Shown: positions 56,101-63,942 of the stretch, piece by piece
Layout of the letters: each line of letters starts with the position of its first letter
Numbering within the stretch: position 1 is the stretch's first letter
DNA from: Pseudomonas grimontii
GTDB lineage: Bacteria > Pseudomonadota > Gammaproteobacteria > Pseudomonadales > Pseudomonadaceae
Assembly (NCBI RefSeq): GCF_007858185.1
Contig: NZ_VFES01000006.1
Location: 62,001 to 126,000 of the forward strand
Direction of reading: 5' to 3'
Length of the DNA: 64,000 bases
Position numbers and translations under genes: made by a program
Notes under the pieces: generated by a model
The model's input: the letters and a program-made list of their open reading frames with translations, nothing else
Databases searched by the model: none
What the model was told of the DNA's origin: nothing

Positions 56101-59100
56101 ATAGGCGGGCTGTTTGACAACCGCAACGGCACGCTGGAAAGCGCGAACACCAACCTGAGCCTGGCGGCAGGTGGCTTTCTCAATGCTGGCGGCAGCTTGC
56201 TGCATGTGGGCGACGGCACGTTCGACATCTCTACCGCCAACGTCACGGGCGCCGGCGGCTCGATCGTCACTCGCGGCGGCCTGACGCTTAACGCCGACAG
56301 CTGGAGCAACAGCAACGTCATCCAGGCCGCGCGCCTGAACGTCAACGTCAATAACTTCACCCAGACCGCCAGTGGCCAACTGTTGGCGTCCACCAGCCTC
56401 GTCGGTAGCGGTGGCAATTGGACCAACGACGGACTGATCGCCAGTGATGGTGCGCTGACCCTGAACCTCGGTGGCACTTACTCGGGCAATGGTCGGCTCA
56501 GTAGCCTCGGGACACTCGGACTGAGTGCCGGGCAAGTGAGCCTGAACGCGGCTTCGAGCATCGCTGGCGGCGGGGACACTACGGTGTCAGTCGGAGGCCA
56601 ACTGAGTAACGTCGGTCGCCTGACGTCGGCGACTAACCTGACCGTCAACGCAGGGGGTATCAACAACCAGGGCACGCTGGGCAGCGCTCAAGCGCTGACC
56701 GTAACCACCGGCTCACTGGTCAACGATCGCGGGCTGATCTTCAGTGGCGGCAACATGGGCCTGCGGGTCAACGCGCTGAACAACAATTACGCCAACATCT
56801 ACAGCTTGGGCAACCTCACGATTGACCGTGACGGCCAAGGCGCCCAGGCCACCAGCATCCTCAATAATTCCGCGTCGATTCAGAGCGACGGCAGCATGAG
56901 CCTCTCAGCGAGCACCATCCAGAACTCTCGGGACGTGCTCACCCTCAACAACGCAGGCATCTACACCGCCAGAATCGGAGAAGTGACCTGCATCGAAGGG
57001 TACAACGCAGGTGACTGTAGCGGAAAACAGAACCACGTTTGGGAGATCGTCCAGCGCGAGAAACTTGAGGTCACAGCGGCCAGCGCTGCTTCAAGCATCA
57101 CGGCTGGCGGCGACCTGACCCTGAACGGTGGTGACCTGCTGAACCAGAGCAGCACCATCGCAACGGCGGGGAAATTGAGCGCCACGCTGGTCAACCTGAC
57201 CAACAGCGGTGTTGAAACCGGTGAAACTGAAACCACCCGTATCTTCTTGTCCGAGCGAACCAGCAACGCGGGCGGCTGGTACAGCGCCGCAAATGCCTTC
57301 ACGAACCAGTATTGGTATCAAAGCAGCGGCTACAACGCCGCTAACCTGAGTGGCCTTCAGGGTGGGATGGCCAACTTTATTGGCATGACCGAATCCGAGC
57401 TTGTGGGGTTGGGCAGCACCCGCAAACTGGCTTCCGGCGACCAGAGCTACGCGGCGATCATCCAAGCCGGCGGCACGGTCAACGTCAACGCCCAGAACAC
57501 TATCGGTAACGGTGCCGTACGCCCTGGTTATACCTATGTAGGCAGCGGCCCGCGCACCGATACGGGGGCGGCGGGCAGTGCGTTCTCCACGCGTATCAGC
57601 CTCAACCAGCAATTGCCGCCTAACCTCTCACAGCAGCAAGTCAACCCATTGTCCCTGCCGGGCTTCGCGCTGCCCACCGGGCAAAACGGCCTGTTCCGTT
57701 TGAGCGCTCAAGGCAGCACTACCCCGGTGACCACCGGTGCGCAGAGCTGGACCATGGGCAGCGGCGCCGTCAGCCCGGACCAGCGTCAGCAAGCACTGCC
57801 CAATGTTCAGCCCCGCAGCATTCAGCTGGGCAACAACGCTCAGGCTTCGGCCAGCAGCGTGGACCTGACCGCGACAGATCGTCAGACGCCAAACGTGAGC
57901 GCTGGAGCCAGCGCAATCAATGCCAGCACGCCGGCCGCTGACGCGGATAGCTCAGCACTGCCCGGTCGTTCCACGGCGTTTACCGTTAATCGCGTCCAGG
58001 GCTTGCCCGCCAGCAGCGGCCAGTCCAAACCGCAGAAATACCTGATCGAAACCAACCCGGTGCTCACCGACCTCAAGCAGTTCATGAGCTCGGACTACCT
58101 GCTGTCCAACCTCGGTTACGACCCGGACCAAAGCGCCAAGCGTTTGGGTGACGGTTTCTATGAACAGAGTCTGATTCAGCAAGCCGTAGTCGCCCGAACC
58201 GGCCAGCGTTACATCGACGGCCAGACCTCCGACGAGGGCCTGTTCAAGTACCTGATGAACAACGCCGTCGCCAGCAAACAGGAGCTCGACCTGTCGCTTG
58301 GTGTCAGCTTGACCTCCGAGCAAGTCGCAGCCCTGACGCACGACATTGTCTGGATGGAAAACGCCGAGGTGAACGGCGAGCAAGTGCTGGTGCCGGTGCT
58401 GTACCTGGCCAACGCCAACAATCGCCTGGCCGCCAACGGCGCCCTTATCCAGGGCAGTGACGTAACCCTGATCGCTGGTAAGGACCTGAACAACGCCGGC
58501 ACGTTGAAAGCCAGCAACAACCTCTCCGCCACGGCCGGCAACGACCTGGTGAACAGTGGTCTGGTAGAAGCGGGCAATCGCCTCGACCTGCTGGCCAGCA
58601 ATAATCTGATCAACAAAGCGGGCGGTGTCATCGCCGGCCGCGACGTCTCACTGACGGCCGGCCGCGACGTGATCAACGAACGCACCGTCACCACCCACGA
58701 AAGCAGCAGCGGCTACCGAACCGAGCGCACTGACTTCGTCGATAACGCCGCCCGTATCGAAGCCGCCAACGGCCTGACCGTCAAGGCTGGGCAAGACGTC
58801 AACAACACAGGCGGCGTGCTCAAAAGCGGCACGGACACCACGATCATTGCCGGACGTGACGTCAACGTTGTATCTGCTGAACAAGTCACCAGCGGCGTGC
58901 GTGGTTTGCATACGGACCAGACCATTACCCAATACGGCTCGACCGTCGATGCAGGGCAAGACTTGAAGGTCAGCGCTGGCCGGGATGTCACCGCGATTGC
59001 CAGTCAGATTGCTGCCAAGCGTGATGTGAGTATGAGTGCGGTGGGTGATCTGACCCTGGCTTCGGCGGCGGATGAGCAGCATTCGTATGGTAAGACCAAG

Positions 59101-62100
59101 AAGGTGACGAGTCAGGAGGATCATGTTCAGCAGGTTTCCACGACGGTGACAGCCGGAGGCAACGTCGCCTTGAGTGCGAACCAGGATCTATTGGTAAGCG
59201 CCAGTCGTGTAAGTGCCGGGAAGGAAGCTTACCTGTACGCAGGAAACGATCTAGACCTGAACGCGGCGCAAAACAGCGATTACAGCTACTACCGCAAAAC
59301 CAAGACCAGCAGCGGTTTGTTGTCCAGCAGCCAGAAGACACGCATCGACAGCAGCAGCTCTATCACTCAACAGGGCTCCTCCATCAGTGCCGACACGGTG
59401 GTCGTCCGTGCCGGTCGGGACATTGGCACTACAGCCAGTGACGTAGTTTCCACCAACGCCACCAGCTTGATTGCCGGACGCAATGTGGTGATTGACGGGG
59501 CGACGGAAACCTTCGAAGAAAGCCATTCTACGTCGAGTAAAAAATCCGGCCTGTTGGGGACTGGTGGTATAGGTTTCACCATAGGTTCGACCAGCCTTCA
59601 AAATACCTCGACCAGCACTACTGAAAGTAGCAAGGCCAGTACCATCGGCAGCGTGCTTGGCAGTGTCGATATTCAGGCCGGTAAAGATCTCAGCATAAAA
59701 GGTTCTGATGTTATTGCAGGTAAGGACATCAACCTCATTGGCCAAAACGTCAGCATCATAGCGGCCGAAAATAACAACAAGAGCGAGCAAACCTCTAAAA
59801 GCAAAAGCGGTGGGTTGACGCTGGCACTCTCCGGAACTGTCGGTAGTGCGGTCGATACCGCTTATCAAACGGCCAAGCAAGCCAAGCAGGAAGACGACAG
59901 CCGTGTATCCGCCTTGCAAGGTATCAAAGCAGGGTTAACTGGCGTTCAGGCTTGGCAGGCTGCTCAGCAGAACGGTGGAATGACTGCTGACAACGCCGGG
60001 CAGTTTGTCGGTATTAGCATCTCCCTCGGTGCGCAGAAGTCCAGTTCAAAACAGACCCAAGAACAAACGATTAGCCAAGGCAGTAGCCTGACCAGCGGCA
60101 ACAATCTCAGCATTGTCGCCGTCGGTAACGGTACTCCTGGGGTAGACGGAGATATCCATGTTCAAGGTAGTAGCCTCAAAGCAGTCAACGACATTTCGCT
60201 GGCCGCTGAGCGGGATATCCGTCTTGAAGCAGCCGCCAATAGCCAAAAGCTGGATGGCAAAAACAATAGTGGCGGTGGCGCAATCGGGATTAGTTTGGGG
60301 GTTGGGCCTCAAGGCGGTGGCCTGAGTATCTTCGCCAACGCGAATAAAGGCACTGGTAATGAAAAAGGTACCGGCACCACATGGACTGAAACCACGCTGG
60401 ACGCAGGACATCAGGCTAACCTGGTCAGCGGGCGAGACACTGCCCTTAAGGGCGCACAGGTCAGTGCTGACAAAATCGCTGCCAGTGTCGGTCGCGATCT
60501 GACACTGCAGAGCCTTCAAGACACCGACAATTATAAGTCTAAGCAAACTGATGTGAGTGGCGGCGTGAGTGTCGCGATCATCGGCACAGGTGGCTCAGCC
60601 AGTCTTAGCGTCAGCCAAACCAAGATTGACTCCAAATACCAAAGCGTGCAGGAGCAGACAGGGTTATACGCGGGTAAAGGTGGTTATCAGGTTGATGTGG
60701 TTAATCACACACAACTTGATGGAAGCGTCATCGCCAGTACCGCAGAGGCCGATAAGAATCGGCTGAGTACAGGCACTCTCGGCTGGAGTGATATCAAGAA
60801 CGAGGCCGAATATAAGAGCCAAATGCAAAGTGCCAGCGTCAGCAGTTCCAGCGACGGCAGTGGCGGTTTTACCAGCAACATGCCCAGCGGTACTTTGATC
60901 GCTTACAACCACAGTGGCAGCGCCAGTGGTATGACCTCATCGGCCGTCTCCAATGGCACTCTCGATATTCGCGACCCTGCCAAACAACAGCAAGATGTGG
61001 CGACCCTTAGCCACGATGTCGAACACGCCAACGACAGCATCAGCCCAATCTTCGATAAGGAGAAAGAGCAGAAGCGCCTTCGTCAGGTGCAGTTGATTGG
61101 CGATATAGGTACTCAAGCGACGGACATCGTTCGTACTCAGGGTGAGCTCAATGCCGACAAGGCAGCGCGCGAGGAGCTTGCAAGTCAGGATAATCAAAAT
61201 CCTACCCAGGAGGAGGTGCGGGAAGCACGGGTCTATAAGGAGGTGATGGAAAAATATGGCACGGGTGGTGATTACCAGCGTGCTGCACAAGCCGTGACTG
61301 CAGCCTTGCAGGGATTAGCCGGAGGCGATATCGGTTCTGCACTGGCTGGTGCGTCCGCGCCTTACCTGGCGAACATCATTAAGCAGACAACGAAGGGCAA
61401 TGACACCGTCCGCATCATGGCTCAGGCGGTACTAGGTGCCGTAGTTGCTAAGGCCCAGGGAAATTCGGCTGCAGCAGGCGGCGCGGGTGCAGCGACCGGT
61501 GAGTTAATTGCGGCGCAGCTCTACCCTGATCGTAACCACGCAGATCTTACCGAAGCGGAAAAGCAGACAGTTTCGGCTCTTTCGTCCTTGGCCGCGGGAT
61601 TTGTCGGTGCGGCAGTGGGTGGTGGCCTGTCGGGAGCAGTCGCCGGTGCTCAATCGGGGCGTAATGCGACGGAAAATAATGATTTAGGTAGTAGATTGCT
61701 GGCCGACAAGCTTTATAGCGAATACGTGGCTAAGAGTTGCGACGGACTGCCAGCGGACGTATGCCGATCCAACTACAGCAAAGGTGTTATGGAGGGTGGA
61801 GGAAATGTTGTAGTTGGAGCGTTGGCAACTACAGGGGCAGGCGCTGGAGTAGTATTACTCGGTCCTGAATTGCTAGCCGTGTGTGTGGCGAATCCAGCCC
61901 TTTGTACTGAGCTTGGGATAACAGCTGCTGAGATACCTTTCGGAGCCGCGACCGCTGGTGGTGCTGCGCTAGGTGTGGGAGGATTTGGTAGTCTTGCGGC
62001 GAAGGAGGTGGCTGCGGCAGCGGATGCTGCTGCGGCGGCAAGAATTGCGGAAGGTCCAAAAGAAATACAGGCTGGGGCTGGTGGGACTTGGAATGTTTTG

Positions 62101-62505
62101 GACGAGATTGCTAGCCCTAACGTGGTAAAGCAGTCTACTCCTACAGCTTGCGGTGCTGCCTGTGGTGAGATGCTGTTGAAGGATCGAGGTGTTCTTACTT
62201 CTCAGGTTGATCTTGGAACCGAGCTTACTTCCATGAACTCCTTGGCGAGAAAGTTGAATACAGTTGATTCTGGTTGGGTTGGGAACGCAGTCGATGTATC
62301 TAGCTTCAATGCACTCAATAAAACGGGCTCTTGGAGTGCAATGATGTGGGATTCTGGAAATAAAGTAGGGCACTGGGTCGTGGTTGATGGAGTGGATGAC
62401 GTTGGCAGGGTGTTGATTAAAGATCCTTTTAATGGTACGCAGTACAAAATGGGCGTTGAAGAGTTTAAGGATGTGTGGAATGGTCATTCCGTCTATAAAC
62501 AGTAA
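50122..62505 (+). CDS. cdiA: Giant filamentous haemagglutinin-type CdiA effector
   Basis: 4127 residues. The signal region (to about 49, ending PLLAQADG) is followed by a TPS secretion domain (about 50-300; NNATSRTQSTQLGG, NPYGISCNGCGF). FHA-1 repeats of LDNSGG type fill about 330-2270. A non-repetitive block at 2280-2770, with a Cys-containing part (VTCIEGYNAGDC) and KYLIETNPVLTDLKQF, is where receptor-binding and periplasmic-arrest regions of CdiA proteins lie. FHA-2 repeats run from 2775 to 3570. The pretoxin region ends in TENN (3850-3853), a variant of VENN. After a hydrophobic segment (about 3870-3975), residues 3978-4127 form a C39/papain-like peptidase with Gln4004, Cys4010, His4084 and Asp4101. 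GC falls in this terminal part. The ATG lacks a strong ribosome-binding site. Confidence 0.93.
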   Translation: MDVRQFAFLARQPSAALKSRSNFLGLPKRGLALVLANAMFWQPLLAQADGIVVSAPGTTLGQAGNGVPIVNIAAPNGSGLSHNQFQDYNVGQQGVILNNATSRTQSTQLGGIILGNQNLNGTAASVILNEVNGGSPSQLRGYTEVAGQSAHVIVANPYGISCNGCGFINTPQATLTTGKAVIENGQVNRYQVDGGSVAIEGAGLNANNIDRFEIITRSAKLNAEIQAKNLTIIAGANDVGAKTLKATARAADPTTAPQLAIDSSALGGMYAGAIKLVSSEAGVGVKLDGKMAVSAGDIQLDANGHLSVVDTAATGAVTVTANSLEAKGSVYAGTTLDVKTQGDLSSQNNLVAKDRITLASGGQLRNNGIIEGGVNADNTRNATGDVSISAQSVNNTGKNIIASRDLVVDATQTLTNQGGTLSGQTTTLNAGTLDNQNNGRVLGSSTLNLAANQVFNTQGVITSQGSLTANLGQLNNHNGEFSSAGNNTVNASSLDNSDGQVTGDVALNIGLIGALNNQNGVLGSGKNVSITAASLDNSHNGSLISDGSLTARITGLFDNQSGDLSAKDAVDLQTGGLDNRNGSLSGKDRLTLRSDSLDNRTGKVRATNDLQLNVGQLDNRQQGLLNSQAAIDFNGTHLDNRGGLFSATGPLRLEATSTDNSGGRIASQTDLIANVAQFTNQGGELVAQGALTLGGKVLDNRGGGLVGATKTLKLNVDAVDNRGGEISSAVDVSLQGSQLINSDSGKILAGTDLALRVAQIINQTKGQLFSKGATTVIGQSLDNSGGNLVTQQGLDIRLDNALSNVAGLISSEGTLTVNAGSLDSTGGSLSSASALALTTVGILKNQGGSISTDSTLTLNSASIDNSQKGLISGKNASVVTTGTFDNTQAGQLISGDTLDLSATQVSNGVASRIASDKALTASVTGFDQQGGQLFSKTSLSLDLNQGQLNNQNGLINAPLLMLKNLKDINNQGGEISSSQAFALDARNLDNSNGKLISNQGLTLRVEQLLTSVKGLISAQTLDLHSAGLDNTGGLISSRGTLGITVDGQVVNQDGTLIADGNVQVSADSVDNRRGQIAGKADVTTSVANFNNQGGQLIATGGLTLTGTSLDNRNGGLVGANNALNSKVGSVDNRGGELSSASDVSLAGNRLDNSDGGQVVAQGALALTVDHVINRAKGLLSGKTDLTLIGQDLDNSGGSLLSQKNLKAGLSGDLTNSQGLLSAEGRLDVTSSSLTNTLGSLSAAGPLTLTTMGVVLNQGGEIVTDAGLVLNSASLDNSNKGRINGKGAVSVNTGGLDNSHNGRLNSGDTLDLTTTQLTNQDSGRIASSGALTASVTGLDQQGGQLFSNTALTLDMNQGQLNNQNGLISAPLLMLKNLTDINNDGGEISSAQAFNVTARSLDNSNGKLLSNQGVTLRVDQALTNLKGLIAAAALDVKATSLDNSGGTLTSRANLDLNLDGQLNNQNNGLINATSGLTINSRGLNNQNGSLLGSAIAIDFGAATADLDNSGGLINTAGVLSIQHLRDLSNRNGEISSTQSLGLNAWALDNTGGKLISNNVLTVNADAVQNLGGLLSGWQGLNLTSNGLDNRNKGTLSSRDGDVSVAVSGAVLNSGEGAIVSRKNLNLNAASLDNSNGGVVSSGGDQTLTVGGLLNNTQGGLIDSGSALVIQAMTLGNAGGTVNAQQDLGFTGTTLDNTGGNLVGNAAVTLDVLGVLTNTNGKLASVGPLRVQRSTQIDNQGGQLVSQGLMTLLTGGLDNRNRGTVAANDLLTITTPGVVQNDADGLIYSQSGDLQVQASGLSNGKGTLQSQGALTLTTGADINNQSGRIIAKTGDLTVSAGNVDNRGGVLSSLQSAFTARLTGVLKNGYDLNNNRQGGVTQAQRLNLTALGGIDNYGGRVSAQSGDAIITTGNFDNRNGGLYAKGKINVTGGDFDNSGDNDGQIAGQQIDLNLSGALNNRLGIIESDSTLAIKAASLDNQTGQLRALGGSGKTDFQIGGLFDNRNGTLESANTNLSLAAGGFLNAGGSLLHVGDGTFDISTANVTGAGGSIVTRGGLTLNADSWSNSNVIQAARLNVNVNNFTQTASGQLLASTSLVGSGGNWTNDGLIASDGALTLNLGGTYSGNGRLSSLGTLGLSAGQVSLNAASSIAGGGDTTVSVGGQLSNVGRLTSATNLTVNAGGINNQGTLGSAQALTVTTGSLVNDRGLIFSGGNMGLRVNALNNNYANIYSLGNLTIDRDGQGAQATSILNNSASIQSDGSMSLSASTIQNSRDVLTLNNAGIYTARIGEVTCIEGYNAGDCSGKQNHVWEIVQREKLEVTAASAASSITAGGDLTLNGGDLLNQSSTIATAGKLSATLVNLTNSGVETGETETTRIFLSERTSNAGGWYSAANAFTNQYWYQSSGYNAANLSGLQGGMANFIGMTESELVGLGSTRKLASGDQSYAAIIQAGGTVNVNAQNTIGNGAVRPGYTYVGSGPRTDTGAAGSAFSTRISLNQQLPPNLSQQQVNPLSLPGFALPTGQNGLFRLSAQGSTTPVTTGAQSWTMGSGAVSPDQRQQALPNVQPRSIQLGNNAQASASSVDLTATDRQTPNVSAGASAINASTPAADADSSALPGRSTAFTVNRVQGLPASSGQSKPQKYLIETNPVLTDLKQFMSSDYLLSNLGYDPDQSAKRLGDGFYEQSLIQQAVVARTGQRYIDGQTSDEGLFKYLMNNAVASKQELDLSLGVSLTSEQVAALTHDIVWMENAEVNGEQVLVPVLYLANANNRLAANGALIQGSDVTLIAGKDLNNAGTLKASNNLSATAGNDLVNSGLVEAGNRLDLLASNNLINKAGGVIAGRDVSLTAGRDVINERTVTTHESSSGYRTERTDFVDNAARIEAANGLTVKAGQDVNNTGGVLKSGTDTTIIAGRDVNVVSAEQVTSGVRGLHTDQTITQYGSTVDAGQDLKVSAGRDVTAIASQIAAKRDVSMSAVGDLTLASAADEQHSYGKTKKVTSQEDHVQQVSTTVTAGGNVALSANQDLLVSASRVSAGKEAYLYAGNDLDLNAAQNSDYSYYRKTKTSSGLLSSSQKTRIDSSSSITQQGSSISADTVVVRAGRDIGTTASDVVSTNATSLIAGRNVVIDGATETFEESHSTSSKKSGLLGTGGIGFTIGSTSLQNTSTSTTESSKASTIGSVLGSVDIQAGKDLSIKGSDVIAGKDINLIGQNVSIIAAENNNKSEQTSKSKSGGLTLALSGTVGSAVDTAYQTAKQAKQEDDSRVSALQGIKAGLTGVQAWQAAQQNGGMTADNAGQFVGISISLGAQKSSSKQTQEQTISQGSSLTSGNNLSIVAVGNGTPGVDGDIHVQGSSLKAVNDISLAAERDIRLEAAANSQKLDGKNNSGGGAIGISLGVGPQGGGLSIFANANKGTGNEKGTGTTWTETTLDAGHQANLVSGRDTALKGAQVSADKIAASVGRDLTLQSLQDTDNYKSKQTDVSGGVSVAIIGTGGSASLSVSQTKIDSKYQSVQEQTGLYAGKGGYQVDVVNHTQLDGSVIASTAEADKNRLSTGTLGWSDIKNEAEYKSQMQSASVSSSSDGSGGFTSNMPSGTLIAYNHSGSASGMTSSAVSNGTLDIRDPAKQQQDVATLSHDVEHANDSISPIFDKEKEQKRLRQVQLIGDIGTQATDIVRTQGELNADKAAREELASQDNQNPTQEEVREARVYKEVMEKYGTGGDYQRAAQAVTAALQGLAGGDIGSALAGASAPYLANIIKQTTKGNDTVRIMAQAVLGAVVAKAQGNSAAAGGAGAATGELIAAQLYPDRNHADLTEAEKQTVSALSSLAAGFVGAAVGGGLSGAVAGAQSGRNATENNDLGSRLLADKLYSEYVAKSCDGLPADVCRSNYSKGVMEGGGNVVVGALATTGAGAGVVLLGPELLAVCVANPALCTELGITAAEIPFGAATAGGAALGVGGFGSLAAKEVAAAADAAAAARIAEGPKEIQAGAGGTWNVLDEIASPNVVKQSTPTACGAACGEMLLKDRGVLTSQVDLGTELTSMNSLARKLNTVDSGWVGNAVDVSSFNALNKTGSWSAMMWDSGNKVGHWVVVDGVDDVGRVLIKDPFNGTQYKMGVEEFKDVWNGHSVYKQ
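52150..54480 (+). repeat. Long internal duplication in the FHA-1 region of cdiA
   Basis: A unit of 1233 bp (411 codons) starting near 52150 is repeated from near 53383, with the second copy recognisable to about 54480. An anchor is CAACTGTTCAGCAA at 52915 and again at 54148, and LDLNQGQLNNQNGLINAPLL recurs as LDMNQGQLNNQNGLISAPLL. Conservation is moderate, so the event is not recent. Confidence 0.8.
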
Positions 62506-62770
62506 GGTTTTTGTTCAGTCAATTGTTTACTCAGATATTACCTCTGAGATAATTTATGTCTTTTCGAATGATGGCATTGAAAGTGAGTATTCTGGAAGGC
62601 TGCACGATAATTTAGGAATAAAAGGAATAGAGTATAGTGAAGAGCTGGAGACTTTCTTGATGTTACTTATGCCAATAGATCCGCGCGTATCAAAGAAGTT
62701 GCATGCCCTATCTTGGGGTTATGTTGAAGGAACAGTTTTAAATTTTCCAGTGGTTTTGATTTCATCGTAA
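62480..62770 (+). CDS. cdiI: Probable CdiI immunity protein for the CdiA peptidase
   Basis: 96 residues from the ATG at 62480, with AAGGATG 9-13 nt upstream; ATG 62471 is an alternative. It overlaps the cdiA 3' end by 26 nt, as cdiI genes often do. No signal peptide, acidic, mixed alpha/beta (SIVYSDITSEIIYVFSNDG). No family was recognised. Position directly after cdiA and before orphan modules makes it the cognate immunity gene by inference. Low GC and A/T-rich codons match the toxin-encoding end of cdiA. Confidence 0.72.
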   Translation: MVIPSINSKVFVQSIVYSDITSEIIYVFSNDGIESEYSGRLHDNLGIKGIEYSEELETFLMLLMPIDPRVSKKLHALSWGYVEGTVLNFPVVLISS

Positions 62771-63205
62771 TTAGTTGGTCCAAAAGCGGCAGGGGTTGCG
62801 GACGAAGCTGCCGGTTCAATAAAGAACGTCAATCCAGGTTATCCAGACGCTGGGCGAACTCATAACTGCGTTAATTGTTCAATTGCTACTGATGCAACAC
62901 TGGCAGGTAATCCAGCATCTGCATTGCCGATAAACTCCACCAAGGGTGTTCCGTTGACCGTGCTGGAGAAGCAATATGGAGCTAAGTTTAGCGGTGTGTC
63001 TTCACCCGAAACCATCACCCAGCACATGATTGGTGGTGGGGACGGCGCACGTGGGATTGTGTTTGGCTCCTATGGTCCAGGTCAGCCAGGCCATGTATTC
63101 AACGTGGTTAATCAGAATGGGGCTATTCGTTATCTCGATGGGCAGACTGGAAAGCCGGCAAATATGAGTAATTTTAAGACATTGCAGTTACTGAGAACTA
63201 ACTAA
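62771..63205 (+). pseudogene. Orphan CdiA-CT: papain-fold glutamine deamidase-type toxin fragment
   Basis: An open frame of 144 codons begins directly after the cdiI stop, in the same frame, with no start codon or secretion domain. It encodes LVGPKAAGVADEAAGSI, then NPGYPDAGRTHNCVNCSIAT, LTVLEKQYGAKF, GARGIVFGSYGPGQPGHVFN and IRYLDGQTGKPAN. This is the pattern of papain-fold toxin 1 (toxin glutamine deamidase), with Cys in HNCVNC, His in PGHVFN and Asp in YLDGQTG. It is a displaced toxin C-terminus, not expressible as a secreted protein unless recombined onto cdiA. The internal TTG at 62924 would make only a partial domain. Confidence 0.85.
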
Positions 63206-63480
63206 TGATTACCTACGAATACGCTTTGGAAAGAGCTAAGGAATATTTGAAAGATTCTGAGATTGCTTTGCAGCTAACACATGAGGGCGAGTTCTGTGAG
63301 GGATGGTTTTTTTGCTATCAATCTAAAGAGTATTTGGAGACAGGGATCCTGTCGGCTCAACTGGCTGGAAACGGACCATTCCTGATTGATAAGGAAACTG
63401 GAGAGCTTCATGTTTTAGGGACCGCCAAGCCGCTGAAAGAATATCTTGATCACTATGTAATCAGTAAGTCAAAAAAATAA
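63205..63480 (+). CDS. Imm35-like (YrhB-type) immunity protein
   Basis: 91 residues: ITYEYALERAKEYLKDSEIA, GEFCEGWFFCYQSKEYLETG, and LAGNGPFLIDKETGELHVLG. This matches the Imm35/YrhB immunity family, which is regularly paired with papain-fold deamidase toxins such as the orphan fragment just upstream. The ATG at 63205 overlaps the last base of that fragment's stop codon by 1 nt. It could be expressed to keep resistance against kin carrying the toxin. Confidence 0.83.
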   Translation: MITYEYALERAKEYLKDSEIALQLTHEGEFCEGWFFCYQSKEYLETGILSAQLAGNGPFLIDKETGELHVLGTAKPLKEYLDHYVISKSKK

Positions 63481-63942
63481 GATTGGTTTTTCGGTACAAA
63501 AGCTACTGGTGGCGCTGCTGGAAAGGTAGATGATCTTGCCTCTACTGGGACACCTGTTCGTCCCACACCCCAAAAATCTGAAATTGATGTCGGCGCTGAT
63601 CTTGGTGCTGGAGCTCGCCCACAAGTCAGTTATAAAAATGGACAAGAAGTTCCTTACGGCACTTCGGGTAGTGTTCGTCCAGACTGGTGTGTAGGTAACG
63701 TATGCAGTGTTGAAGTGAAAAACTACAACATCGCAAAAAATCAAAGCGGATTGATTAGTAATGTTTCCAAGCAAGCCCTCCAGCGAGCTGAAAATTTACC
63801 GCAAGGAATGCAGCAGCAAGTCGTTATTGATATTCGAGGGCAAGCTGTTACGCCTGTGCAGCGTGCGCAAATCGTTCGTGGAATAGTTGATAAGTCAAAT
63901 GGGGCAATATCTCCCTCATCCATCAGGTTTAAAGCAGAATGA
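63481..63942 (+). pseudogene. Orphan CdiA-CT: PD-(D/E)XK-type nuclease toxin fragment
   Basis: An open frame of 153 codons follows the immunity stop directly, in the same frame and again without a start codon. It begins DWFFGTKATGGAAGKVDDLA and ends in SPSSIRFKAE. The core GTSGSVRPDWC followed by VCSVEVKNYNIA has the D...ExK spacing of PD-(D/E)XK nucleases, as in CdiA toxins that cleave tRNA or DNA. QQVVIDIRGQAVT follows as a further strand. The ATG at 63715 lies behind the catalytic motif, so a product from it would be inactive. Confidence 0.8.

Noticed and set aside
62924..63205. Separate 93-residue gene from the TTG at 62924
   Set aside because: The frame is open back to 62771 and the upstream part contains the catalytic Cys region of the deamidase fold, so the TTG frame is only the rear part of an orphan toxin fragment.
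63715..63942. Separate 75-residue gene from the ATG at 63715
   Set aside because: The nuclease motif is upstream in the same frame; this is the tail of the second orphan toxin fragment.
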